Part shown: positions 53,111-63,785 of the stretch, in pieces
Numbering within the stretch: position 1 is the stretch's first letter
Layout: each line of letters begins with the position of its first letter
From: Sapria himalayana
Taxonomy: Eukaryota; Streptophyta; Magnoliopsida; Malpighiales; Rafflesiaceae
Direction of reading: 5' to 3'
Length of the DNA: 64,000 nt
Assembly: GCA_029783825.1 (NCBI GenBank)
Contig: JAREIK010017193.1
Coordinates: 1-64,000, forward strand
Made by a program: the position numbers and the translations under genes
Notes under the pieces: model-generated
What the model saw: the letters and a program-made list of their open reading frames with translations, nothing else
Database searches by the model: none
What the model was told of the DNA's origin: nothing

Positions 53111-53939
53111 ATCATTACTTCAAAATGAATGATCATCATTTATGTAAGATCTTTAACTTTCTCACTAAGATTTTTAATTTTCTCATATTTATAACCTTTG
53201 ACCATCTTATAAGCCTAAAAATATCTAATCAAAGTCAAATATAATGATTCATATTTTTCTTCTCTTTATTTATCTCTCTTTCTTTATAATAGTTTGTTAA
53301 TTTTAAAAAAAAATTAAATATTATAACAAATGCACAAGGCTCCAATTTTAGCATGTGATTTATGAAAAATCTCACCCCAAAATTCAGAATTATATATAAT
53401 GAGTCTCAAATTTAACACCTACTTTAATTGGTCGAAAATATTTTTCATCATAACAAAACATGATTTCCATCATATGCATGTAACACAATGACTTCTCAAA
53501 TGAGCAATTATTCAAATATTATTCTCTCACAAATATATTTAACTTTAAAATTTTTATAAAATTTAGAGTATTAACATTTATATAATCACACACCAAAAAT
53601 AAACGTACCAAATATTTTTTTTCCAATTTAATATACCAAAATATCCATGCAATAGATAAGAAAAATGCAGATTAAATAAATTTTTGTGTCACCTATTATT
53701 TTGCATTCATATGAATTTAGATGTTAAAAAACAAGATTCTCATTGCACGAGAGTGCTACAATTAATTATAATGCTCATACTTCAAATCATTTTATAGTTT
53801 ATATCACATGGAATTTAAAATTTTATTTATTTTTATTTAATCAATAGTTGAACATGATATTGAATTTTTGCACAGATCAACTAGGAATATGTACCACTTT
53901 TCTAATGCCATTAATATTATTTAGACTAAACCCAATGAT

Positions 53940-54135
53940 AAAAATTTCCGATATATCTACCGATATATCTCCGAAACATCCATAAATTCTAAGTATCGAT
54001 ATATCCGTCAATACCGATATATCTATCATTTATTAATGCTCATATACAAAAACATACCGATATATCTTAGAAATATCCGATATATCTGTAAAATCCAAGT
54101 ACCCATATATCCGTAGAAACCGATAATTTAATCCT
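53940..54135 (-). repeat. GATATATC-rich dispersed repeat, copy 2
   Basis: About ten GATATATC-type words within 190 bp (CCGATATATC, CGATATATCCGTC and so on), reverse complement of the copy at 63,588. Lies in intron 1, 370 bp from exon 1. Confidence 0.75.
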
Positions 54136-54144
54136 TGACTAAAA

Positions 54145-54366
54145 CTAATCAAGTTTAAAGTTTGTTACCATTTGTCTAACTATGATACAATTTTCACAAT
54201 GACCAATAATTTTTTTTATGTGCTTCTTATCCTCTTCAATTAATACTAATTGCATGCATACTAAAGTGCACAACACAAGCATTAAATGAATTTCATCAAA
54301 CAAAAAACAGGAATCGATGAAGCATCTACTACTTATTAAGGATACAAATACAACAAATACATTCAT
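54145..54366 (-). other. unassigned 73-codon ORF in left arm
   Basis: Open frame ending LIEEDKKHIKKIIGHCENC... and identical to the frame at 63,357-63,578. The spacing of C, H and hydrophobic residues vaguely recalls the central part of DUF659-type hAT transposases, but this is weak. It lies in intron 1 and is probably not a gene on its own. Confidence 0.25.
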
Positions 54367-54509
54367 TATACAGATTCCTAGTCACGTGATATTCCTTTGA
54401 TAAGAACTCATCAACTAGTGACTCATAGTACCATGCTAAGATAGAGTCATTCACGAAGATTAATGAAATATCAACTCATATAAAAGTATCTTCTCGAATA
54501 ACTCCATAC

Positions 54510-54621
54510 CATTGTCTTTTCGAAGGGCACGCTGCTTCTTCACGGACATCAAGCTGGTGAGCGAGCGTTGATCCGAAGTAACGGTGTATATCTTCACCCC
54601 ATTTATAGATGAGAGTCTCAT
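54510..54621 (-). pseudogene. NOL10: NOL10 relic exon 1 (N-terminus)
   Basis: Encodes SSINGVKIYTVTSDQRSL followed by KKQRALRKDN, the conserved NOL10 start. The ATG chosen is 54,619-54,621. A further in-frame ATG at 54,675 would add a basic 18-residue leader, and family N-termini usually have GG just before this point, so the true start is uncertain. The donor is G|GTATGG, phase 1. No lesion is seen in this exon. Confidence 0.88.
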
Positions 54622-54827
54622 ACCTCCTCTAAAAGTATCCCGCCATTTATGACGCTTAACCTTCAATTTAAGCACTTGATCTCGGGAAACTCAATTATAT
54701 CAGATTACGTTGATGAAAACGCAGAATTCATCTCGCCCAAAGGTCCCGAACTATCGAATAGATAGACAGTTCACTCCGCCCAAAAGATTCTGGTACGATT
54801 GAAAGGTAATTTTGGTTAGCAATAAGT

Positions 54828-54835
54828 AAACCCTA
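54828..54835 (-). promoter_or_regulatory. telo-box in NOL10 upstream region
   Basis: AAACCCTA (TAGGGTTT on the gene strand) about 210 bp before the exon 1 ATG. Telo-boxes are a known feature of plant ribosome-biogenesis promoters. Two TTTGGGCG words at 54,735-54,785 resemble, but do not match, the partner site II motif. Confidence 0.5.
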
Positions 54836-55699
54836 TTTTCGAAACGAGAATATACAAATTGATATAATTCAAAACTAAACCATTTGTATTTTGAAAATCC
54901 ATTTTTTATTATTTTTGGTGGACCAAAATATAATTATTTGATTTTAAAAACATTATGTTACATCAAAGATAAATTAAAAACAAGTCATTAATTTTAATAT
55001 TATATATATATATATATATATTAAAAGATATACATAACATTACATTATGACATTATACATCTATACATTATATATGTATATAACTTATAAATATATACAA
55101 AACATTATATATTTATATAATATTATTTGTATACATAATGATATATATGTATATAACATTATTTTATATAACATACAAAATATTATATATTTATATGCAT
55201 ATACAAAGTCATATACGTATAATTTATAATGTTATATGCATACATAATCTTCGGTATGGATATCACATTATACATTTACGTGATTAGTGTGACACTTGGG
55301 GATCCAAATTTTTTTAAAAATTTTTGGAGCTCCAAATATTTTTAAAAAAAGGTAATATAAATATTTGGGGGAATTATATTATGGAGCACTCCTCACAAAA
55401 TAATTTAAAAAAAAAACAATCTTAATTTTAATATTTGGGAAAAAGAATACACTACTAGCAGACTCCCAACACATTGAAATTTGATGCACTCGTCTCAAAT
55501 ACATTGATCCCAAAATACCCTTAATTAAATCCCTGGACATTTCACTAAATCCTAAACTAAAATTTGGTGCACTCTTAACTTAATTAATATTCTGTCGCAC
55601 ACTCCACTCCCCATTGGGCCCCATGCGCCCCTCTTCAATGTAAGTTGCTCCTTCTCCCTCTATCCTCACCCCTCGTACCTCTCTCCTCTTTTTGTAACT

Positions 55700-55862
55700 C
55701 GACTCTCTCCTCTCGCCCCTCGCCCCTCGCTCCCTCTTGGTGCTCGAGGAGCTCCACGAAGGAGCTAAGTGGAGATTGATGGAGTTCGAGGAGCTCCGTC
55801 GAGCTCAAGCGATCTCGAAGTGGAGTTCCACGAAGGAGCGAGGGGCGAGGAGCGAGGGGCGT
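55700..55862. repeat. GAGCTC-rich foldback island (left arm)
   Basis: CGCCCCTCGCTCC near the start pairs with GGAGCGAGGGGCG at the end, with GAGGAGCTCC, GGAGCTCC and GTGGAGTTCC words between, so single strands could fold into a long imperfect hairpin. GC-rich within an AT-rich setting. The copy in the other arm is at 61,863-62,025. Confidence 0.65.
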
Positions 55863-56464
55863 AATGGGATCCCCACAATATTTTCAATAGTCGACATTCA
55901 CAACGCTGATTTATGATTTTAAAAAATTAACAGCATGATAATGACCGCCATTCACCATGACGACTTTGCCACGCTATTTCTAGACGTACTAGTTTGAACA
56001 TATTTTTGAAACCCAACTTAATTTTTATATATATTTTTTTAATAAATTAGTTTCATACAAAACTAGAAATCCTTCACATTTATAAAAAATAATTAAGTTT
56101 CTTAAAAACATTTTTAGAAAATAAATAATATAAATTATTTCTAAATAATAATTATTTTTAGTATGCTAACATATGAAAACTCAAAAATCTCATTCTTGTA
56201 CTAAATGAGGATATAATTTTTTTATAAATTCAATTTTTCACATGTCATTCATATAAAATAAAAACCAATTTTTTATGGCATTTATATTGAGAAATACATT
56301 TGAGAAAAAAATATTATTTTCAAAAATAATAATTTACAAAATAGTTTATATTTATATGACATTTGTATATAAATATTAGATATACAATGTGTGTGCATGT
56401 GCGTGTGTATTACATACATGTATATAGCATATAATATTTAGATATAATGTTTACATATTTTAAT

Positions 56465-56465
56465 A

Positions 56466-56508
<43 letters not shown>
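56465..56508. repeat. (AT)n microsatellite (left arm)
   Basis: Long alternating AT run. The matching run in the right arm (about 61,222-61,254) is shorter, so the arms have changed independently since duplication. Confidence 0.85.
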
Positions 56509-56831
56509 GTTTATATATAAATGCTAAATAAATATAAATATTCTTTTCAAAATTTCATATACGCAAAAATGTATATCACATTTATATATAATTTGTGAAT
56601 TTGCTTTTATTTGTATCTATTATGCATTTATATATAAATATTTTGTAATAAAAATAGAATTCACATCAATAATTTTAAAAATATAAAGCTTAATTCTAAA
56701 ATAATAAATTAAATAAGATAATAAATATAATACAAATTTAAGAGAATTAGATTTGTTATTATTTACAATGGAGAAAAAAAAATTATAAAATAAAATTTAG
56801 AAATGCAAAATTGATTTTTTTAACCTGCAAA

Positions 56832-57285
56832 TAGAGGTGTCAAATGGGCCGTGCTGGGCTGGCCCGACATGGTTTTAGCAGTCCAACCGTGTTACCTTGC
56901 TACCGTGCCATTCTTGGCCCAGCATGGGTATGTGGAGGTCAGCTCGGCACTGGCCCACGACATGAATCCGCCAGGTACAACCCGGTTCGTCCTGGTTCGG
57001 GTCGAGCAAAAACCCTAATTTAAAAAAAATTAGAGTTTTGTCGGCGCGACGCCGCGAATCTTCTTCACTTTCGGGGCTCAGCTTTTGTTGTTGGGGTGGT
57101 TTCTCGGCTCGTGCCGAGTTGCCGTGCTAATGGGCCACAATATCGTGCCAGGCCAGGCACGGCACGAGTACCGGTTGACCTCAGCATGGCATAGCACGGT
57201 TGGTACCGTGGACATGCACGATACGGAAAATTCCTGTGCTTGGCCGGCCCAGGCTCTACGGAATCATACAGTGCCTCGTGCCTAC
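56832..57285 (+). mobile_element. truncated hAT derivative (left arm)
   Basis: Left terminus TAGAGGTGTCAAATGGGCC is intact. The right terminus is missing and the element ends at about GCCTCGTGCCTAC without the TTGACACCTCTA end. It is present in both arms, so truncation predates the duplication. Confidence 0.8.
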
Positions 57286-57704
57286 AGCATATAAATTTAT
57301 TGTTCAAGTTCTTCGTGAAGAAATATAATTTTGATATTAAACTACTCTAGATTTAAATCAAAAGTAGCAAACAAAAGTCATTACAACTCTAATTTTTGTA
57401 AGATGAACCATTGAAGGATAAGTCTCATTAAAGTTGATCCATTCAATTTGAGCATATACTTGACTAATGGTGTCAAATGAGCCCTGCATGGCTCGACCAA
57501 CCCATGTTTGGGTAGAGTCTGACCTAACATAATGGAACCACTCGAACTATATATTATATCTACCATAACTATCGGGTTGGGTTATAATTCGGGTCGGTCC
57601 ACAATCTGAGTCCACCCTTTTTAATTCAAGGCAATCAATTGTACTCTTACCACACACATATATACCTATAAACATGATATATTTACAAATAAAAACATGA
57701 AACT

Positions 57705-58104
57705 ATTACACACACACACACATACATACATACATACATATGTGTATATATATGTAAATGAAATAATTATTTGATATTGTAAAATTATTTAAATTAAGTT
57801 CTTATAAATTGTTTATATTTATATACAAACATTAAAATACATATATACATGTGTGTGTAAAAATGTCTTTAAAATATTTTGATTTTGAAATTTTAATTAA
57901 ACTAAAATATTATAATTTATTTATATTAAAAACAAACAAACATATATATATATATACACACACACATATACACATTAATATGTGTGTGTGTGTGTGTGTA
58001 AAGTAATTAATTTTTTTTCATTTTGAAAATTTATTTGAAATAAATTATTTTTAATTATTTATATTAAAAACAAATATTATAATTATAGATGTATAGAGAT
58101 AGAT

Positions 58105-58180
<76 letters not shown>
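57705..58180. repeat. microsatellite cluster (AC, CATA, GT, AT)
   Basis: (CA)n with CATA repeats at 57,709-57,745, GT run at 57,982-58,000, and an (AT)n run with ATGT breaks at 58,107-58,175. The tyrosine/isoleucine frame across it is compositional. Confidence 0.9.
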
Positions 58181-58181
<1 letters not shown>

Positions 58182-58586
58182 CATATATAGATCAAAGTGT
58201 ATATTATGTGTATTTATATACATGCGTATAATGATATATTTCGAACAATACTTATGTATATATTGATGCATTGATAAAAGTATATACATATATGTACACA
58301 TATTCAGTAACATGTATGTAAATTATTGTTCAAGTAATTATGTAATTTTGAATTATGTTAAATATTGTATAATATTTCTTAATTTTGTTTGCTATAACAT
58401 AATTGACATGACTTGCATAGAATTTTTGAAAATTATAGATTTCTTTTATTTTAAAAAGAAATAAATGGTGAAATGTTTTGATTAATTCATGAATGTGTAG
58501 ATTTAATTAAAAATAATGTTGAGTCTTCTGAATATAATGTTGGAGTCAAATTTATTTATAAATTTCACTCCAAGTGAGCATAGAGT

Positions 58587-58960
58587 TAGAGGTGTCAAGG
58601 GGCTAGTTAGGAGTTGTTTGGGTCGGGTCTGTTTTAAAAAAATTAAGATTTCTTGCAGCATGCTGTCGTCGCCCATCTGGCATCACCGCATCATTTTCTC
58701 ATCTGACATTATTCAGTGCAACCGGCAACATCCCCATGGAATGCCCATGCGCCAGATACCTATGCAGTGCCTGGCATGGCACGCGGGCCAAAAACCCTGG
58801 ACGTGTCAGGGCACAATTCGTGAAGAGTGTCTACCTGGCACAGGCCCGAACATAGCATTTTAACTTGTCATGCCAGGCACAACTAAACCATGATGAGCTT
58901 TGGGCTAGCTGGGGCGGACCAGGCCACCCAACCAATTTAACCTGAACATTGAATAAAATT
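58587..58960 (+). mobile_element. degenerate hAT derivative in spacer
   Basis: Left terminus TAGAGGTGTCAAGGGGC followed by GC-richer DNA with GGCACGCGGGCC and CTGGCACAGGCCC words. The right end is decayed (GGCCACCCAACCAATTTAAC) and no target duplication is found. Confidence 0.6.
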
Positions 58961-59535
58961 CATTTAGCATTTATTTCATTGTCAGATTTAATATTTTTTG
59001 CATTATTTAATGCCACTTGATAGATTATTCCATATCAAAAATACTATGTTGACCTAATAAGAGTATCTCCAAGAGACTAGCTAAACATTCTCTTTTAGCT
59101 ATTTTATATAGCATACCCTTAAATTTTGTCTCCAATATACTAGTTACCACGTTATATATTTCCCCCATTTGTACCAATTGACTAGCTATTTCTAGCTAGG
59201 GCAAAGTTATTAGCTATTTCCACTTTAGTTATTTTAAATATATATTTTAAAATTTATCCAAACAATGTACACTAAACATTAAATAACCTAAAAATATTTT
59301 TTTATTTTGATATTTTTCATAAATTATAAATAAGATCACTATTAAAAAATAAAAATTTGATGACGTGGCTTAATATTTTTCGTAACCAAAAATTTGAGTT
59401 TTCAAATCCGCTTAAATAATTTTGAATTTTTTTAAAGTATAAATGATGGATTCATCCATAATTTAAAGTATAAATGAATTTTTAGTTTTCAAATACATCC
59501 ATAATTTTGTAGTTTTGTAGTTTTTTTAAAGTATT

Positions 59536-59660
59536 TTTGTGTGTGTGTGGTTTTTTTGTGCTTGTGCGTGTGCTTGTGCGTGTGCTTGTGCGTATGCTTG
59601 TGCGTGTGCGTGTGATTGTTTTTTTGTGTTTGTGTGTGTTTGTGTGTGTGCTTGTGTGTA
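59536..59660 (+). repeat. GT-rich minisatellite
   Basis: GTGTGCTTGTGC/GTGTGCTTGTGCG 12-mers repeated about six times, then TGTGTTTGTGTG variants. Low complexity; the threonine-rich frame on the minus strand is an artefact. Confidence 0.85.
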
Positions 59661-59946
59661 AATAATGGTACAAGTAATATAAATATGACCGTTAAAAAAA
59701 TTAGTGTTTAAAATTTCAAATTTAAAAATTTTTGAATTTAATCAATATGGCATCATGGTGATGATATGGTATTTAATATATTATTTTAATTATAATTTTT
59801 TAAAGTTAATTATAATTAATTGAAGTTATTAGGTAAAATAGATATCATAATTGAAACTAACTTAAAAAATAGGGAAGAATTATGTTTTGGGGTGTTCCCC
59901 AAGAAATTTAAGATTTTAAAACTAAATTTTTATATTTTTAAAAAAT

Positions 59947-60313
59947 TCACAAAACTAAAAATAAGTACACTTAAATTCATAAGTAGCAAGGTACCCTCGC
60001 TCGGCGCTGAGCTTCGGGAGATCGTAGCCAACCTCCTGGTACTTGGAGGAGCTCTATGCCAAGCTCCTCCTAGAACTCAACCAAGAGCTTCATGGGCTAT
60101 GGCAGAGCACTCGGGCAAGCTCCTGGATATTGCTCGAGCTCAACGCCGAGATACTAGAGCTCGATCTAGAACTCCATCAAGCTCATCATCAAGTTCTAGG
60201 GGCTCAACATTACTCTCGGTCAAGCTCCAAGAGCTCAACATCGAGCAAGGGCGTGGGTAGCTTGGTACTCTGGAATTTGGGTGTAGTTTATTTTTAAAAA
60301 TTTAGTTTTGTGA
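59947..60313. mobile_element. possible small TIR element (about 367 bp)
   Basis: Left end TCACAAAACTAAAAATAAG...GCAAGGTACCC matches the complement of the right end GGGTAGCTTGGTAC...TTTAGTTTTGTGA over about 55 imperfect bases. A 3-bp ATT flank could be a target duplication. The interior is GAGCTC/CAAGCTC-rich. The family is not recognised. Confidence 0.5.
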
Positions 60314-60452
60314 TTTATCCTTCAATGGTTCATCTTACAAAAATTAGAGTTGTAATGACTTTTGTTTGCTACTTTTGATTTAAATCTAGAGTAGTTTAAT
60401 ATCAAAATTATATTTCTTCACGAAGAACTTGAACAAGAAATTTATATGCTGT

Positions 60453-60898
60453 AGGCACGAGGCACTGCACGATTCGGCAGTGCCTGGGCCGGCCAGGCAC
60501 AGGAATTTTTCGTATCGTGCATGTCCACGGTACCAACCATGATGTGCCATGCTGATGTCAACCGGGACTCGTGCCGTGCGTGGCCTGGCACGGTATCGTG
60601 GCCCATTAGCACGGCAACTCGGGACGAGCCGAAAAACCACCCCAACAGCAAAAGCTGAGCCCCGAAAGTAAAGAAGATTCGCGGCGTCGCGCCGACGAAA
60701 CTCTAATTTTTTTTTAAATTAGGGTTTTTTGCTCGACCCGAACCAGGACGAACCGGGTTGTACCTGGGGGATTCATGCAGTGGGCCAGTGGCGAGCTGAC
60801 CTCGACATACCCATGCTGGGCCAAACACGGCACGGTAGCACGGTTGGACTGCTAAAACCATGTCGGGCCAGCCCAGCACGGCCCATTTGACACCTCTA
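60453..60898 (-). mobile_element. truncated hAT derivative (right arm)
   Basis: Partner of the 56,832 element, with terminus CCCATTTGACACCTCTA at 60,898. Differs from its partner at many sites and lacks an 8-bp AAGGTAAC-like insertion present in the left copy. Confidence 0.8.
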
Positions 60899-61221
60899 TT
60901 TGCAGGTTAAAAAAATCAATTTTGGATTTCTAAATTTTATTTTATAATTTTTTTTTCTCCATTGTAAATAATAACAAATCTAATTCTCTTAAATTTGTAT
61001 TATATTTATTATCTTATTTAATTTATTATTTTAGAATTAAGCTTTATATTTTTAAAATTATTGATGCGAATTCTATTTTTATTACAAAATATTTATATAT
61101 AAATGCATAATAGATACAAATAAAAGCAAATACACAAATTATATATAAATGTGATATACATTTTTGCGTATATGAAATTTTGAAAAGAATATTTATATTT
61201 ATTTAGCATTTATATATAAAC

Positions 61222-61258
<37 letters not shown>

Positions 61259-61862
61259 TATTAAAATATGTAAACATTATATCTAAATATTATATGCTAT
61301 ATACATGTATGTAATACACACGCACATGCACACACATTGTATATCTAATATTTATATACAAATGTCATATAAATATAAACTATTTTGTAAATTATTATTT
61401 TTGAAAATAATATTTTTTTCTCAAATGTATTTCTCAATATAAATGCCATAAAAAATTGGTTTTTATTTTATATGAATGACATGTGAAAAATTGAATTTAT
61501 AAAAAAATTATATCCTCATTTAGTACAAGAATGAGATTTTTGAGTTTTCATATGTTAGCATACTAAAAATAATTATTATTTAGAAATAATTTATATTATT
61601 TATTTTCTAAAAATGTTTTTAAGAAACTTAATTATTTTTTATAAATGTGAAGGATTTCTAGTTTTGTATGAAACTAATTTATTAAAAAAATATATATAAA
61701 AATTAAGTTGGGTTTCAAAAATATGTTCAAACTAGTACGTCTAGAAATAGCGTGGCAAAGTCGTCATGGTGAATGGCGGTCATTATCATGCTGTTAATTT
61801 TTTAAAATCATAAATCAGCGTTGTGAATGTCGACTATTGAAAATATTGTGGGGATCCCATTA

Positions 61863-62025
61863 CGCCCCTCGCTCCTCGCCCCTCGCTCCTTCGTGGAACT
61901 CCACTTCGAGATCGCTTGAGCTCGACGGAGCTCCTCGAACTCCATCAATCTCCACTTAGCTCCTTCGTGGAGCTCCTCGAGCACCAAGAGGGAGCGAGGG
62001 GCGAGGGGCGAGAGGAGAGAGTCGA
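61863..62025. repeat. GAGCTC-rich foldback island (right arm)
   Basis: Reverse complement of the island at 55,700-55,862. The frame at 61,916-62,143 across it is purine-rich and repetitive and not considered a gene. Confidence 0.65.
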
Positions 62026-62887
62026 GTTACAAAAGAGGAGAGAGGTACGAGGGGTGAGGATAGAGGGAGAAGGAGCAACTTACATTGAAGAGGGGCGCAT
62101 GGGGCCCAATGGGGAGTGGAGTGTGCGACAGAATATTAATTAAGTTAAGAGTGCACCAAATTTTAGTTTAGGATTTAGTGAAATGTCCAGGGATTTAATT
62201 AAGGGTATTTTGGGATCAATGTATTTGAGACGAGTGCATCAAATTTCAATGTGTTGGGAGTCTGCTAGTAGTGTATTCTTTTTCCCAAATATTAAAATTA
62301 AGATTGTTTTTTTTTTAAATTATTTTGTGAGGAGTGCTCCATAATATAATTCCCCCAAATATTTATATTACCTTTTTTTAAAAATATTTGGAGCTCCAAA
62401 AATTTTTAAAAAAATTTGGATCCCCAAGTGTCACACTAATCACGTAAATGTATAATGTGATATCCATACCGAAGATTATGTATGCATATAACATTATAAA
62501 TTATACGTATATGACTTTGTATATGCATATAAATATATAATATTTTGTATGTTATATAAAATAATGTTATATACATATATATCATTATGTATACAAATAA
62601 TATTATATAAATATATAATGTTTTGTATATATTTATAAGTTATATACATATATAATGTATAGATGTATAATGTCATAATGTAATGTTATGTATATCTTTT
62701 AATATATATATATATATATATAATATTAAAATTAATGACTTGTTTTTAATTTATCTTTGATGTAACATAATGTTTTTAAAATCAAATAATTATATTTTGG
62801 TCCACCAAAAATAATAAAAAATGGATTTTCAAAATACAAATGGTTTAGTTTTGAATTATATCAATTTGTATATTCTCGTTTCGAAAA

Positions 62888-62895
62888 TAGGGTTT
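62888..62895 (+). promoter_or_regulatory. telo-box upstream of the second NOL10 exon 1
   Basis: TAGGGTTT about 210 bp before the ATG at 63,102, identical in position and sequence to the left-arm copy. Consistent with a retained promoter for a divergently oriented gene copy. Confidence 0.5.
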
Positions 62896-63101
62896 ACTTA
62901 TTGCTAACCAAAATTACCTTTCAATCGTACCAGAATCTTTTGGGCGGAGTGAACTGTCTATCTATTCGACAGTTCGGGACCTTTGGGCGAGATGAATTCT
63001 GCGTTTTCATCAACGTAATCTGATATAATTGAGTTTCCCGAGATCAAGTGCTTAAATTGAAGGTTAAGCGTCATAAATGGCGGGATACTTTTAGAGGAGG
63101 T

Positions 63102-63213
63102 ATGAGACTCTCATCTATAAATGGGGTGAAGATATACACCGTTACTTCGGATCAACGCTCGCTCACCAGCTTGATGTCCGTGAAGAAGCAGCGTGCCCTT
63201 CGAAAAGACAATG
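63102..63213 (+). CDS. NOL10: NOL10/ENP2-like exon 1, second copy (partial gene)
   Basis: Same 112-bp exon as 54,510-54,621 in opposite orientation: SSINGVKIYTVTSDQRSL, KKQRALRKDN, donor G|GTATGG. No lesion is seen. The next exon would be expected several kb beyond 64,000, so whether this copy is a working gene cannot be judged here. The start codon is uncertain for the same reason as in the other copy. Confidence 0.75.
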
Positions 63214-63356
63214 GTATGGAGTTATTCGAGAAGATACTTTTATATGAGTTGATATTTCATTAATCTTCGTGAATGACTCTATCTTAGCATGGTACTATGA
63301 GTCACTAGTTGATGAGTTCTTATCAAAGGAATATCACGTGACTAGGAATCTGTATA

Positions 63357-63578
63357 ATGAATGTATTTGTTGTATTTGTATCCTTAATAAGTAGTAGATG
63401 CTTCATCGATTCCTGTTTTTTGTTTGATGAAATTCATTTAATGCTTGTGTTGTGCACTTTAGTATGCATGCAATTAGTATTAATTGAAGAGGATAAGAAG
63501 CACATAAAAAAAATTATTGGTCATTGTGAAAATTGTATCATAGTTAGACAAATGGTAACAAACTTTAAACTTGATTAG
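63357..63578 (+). other. unassigned 73-codon ORF in right arm
   Basis: Inverted copy of the frame at 54,145-54,366 with the same protein. Conservation follows from the recent duplication and is not evidence of function. Confidence 0.25.
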
Positions 63579-63587
63579 TTTTAGTCA

Positions 63588-63785
63588 AGGATTAAATTAT
63601 CGGTTTCTACGGATATATGGGTACTTGGATTTTACAGATATATCGGATATTTCTAAGATATATCGGTATGTTTTTGTATATGAGCATTAATAAATGATAG
63701 ATATATCGGTATTGACGGATATATCGATACTTAGAATTTATGGATGTTTCGGAGATATATCGGTAGATATATCGGAAATTTTTAT
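63588..63785 (+). repeat. GATATATC-rich dispersed repeat, copy 3
   Basis: CAAGGATTAAATTATCGG...TTTTACAGATATATCGG...ATACTTAGAATTTATGGAT...CGGAGATATATCGG. Unbroken version of the repeat that is split by a hAT at 41,918. Confidence 0.75.

Larger units (their letters stand above)
49656..54509. other. intron 1 of the NOL10 relic, repeat-filled
   Basis: 4.85 kb of AT-rich DNA between exons 2 and 1. It includes the threefold tandem repeat at 51,290-53,110, a GATATATC-rich repeat at 53,940-54,135, and the outer part of the left inverted-repeat arm from 53,723. The open frame at 50,627-50,878 has no recognisable motif. Confidence 0.7.
38485..54621 (-). pseudogene. NOL10: NOL10/ENP2-like nucleolar WD40 protein gene, 16-exon pseudogene
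   Basis: Translating conserved blocks between splice-like sites on the minus strand gives, in order, a complete plant NOL10. It starts with the WD40 N-terminus (INGVKIYTVTSDQRSL), continues through WD repeats (GLVACGDEDGAVECLD, VLLYDLRS, HVVRIWDP) and DNYKFLT, then the NUC153 motif (LKDERSARLFEDK), LEEHFEPV, LYEVKDERHAEAFWNRRSL and HRGV-stop-SLG. NOL10/Enp2 acts in the nucleolus in 40S pre-rRNA processing; I believe the Arabidopsis gene is EDA7. Introns are retained, so this is not a retrocopy. Disabling changes: TAA in exon 4, frameshift in exon 6, lost donor after exon 9, TAG in exon 10, TGA in exon 11, frameshift in exon 12, TAG in exons 15 and 16. Introns 1, 5 and 8 are swollen by repeats. 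The exon 1 region is duplicated in the inverted repeat. Confidence 0.93.
53723..57421 (+). repeat. large inverted repeat, left arm (3,699 bp)
   Basis: Matches the reverse complement of 60,315-64,000 almost base for base, including exon 1, promoter, AT microsatellites, the GAGCTC island and a truncated hAT. Inner edge at GGATAA (57,421), after which the arms diverge. The outer edge is unknown because the partner arm runs off the window. Confidence 0.97.
57422..60314. other. spacer between the inverted arms
   Basis: 2.9 kb of single-copy-like DNA holding two degenerate hAT-like islands (57,468-57,640 and 58,587-58,960). It also has AC/AT/GT microsatellites (57,700-58,180), a possible MITE remnant (GTATCTCCAAGAGACTAGCTAAA near 59,063), a GT-rich minisatellite and a terminal-repeat element at its right edge. 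No gene is seen. Confidence 0.6.

Noticed and set aside
38485..54621. Annotating the NOL10 relic as a working gene
   Set aside because: Five exons carry in-frame stops and two carry frameshifts at positions conserved in the family.
58083..58313. Tyrosine/isoleucine-rich ORF
   Set aside because: Reads through an (AT)n microsatellite.
59820..60297. Leucine/glutamate/serine-rich frames (ELNAEILELDLEL and similar)
   Set aside because: Low-complexity reading of a GAGCTC-rich island within a probable TIR element.
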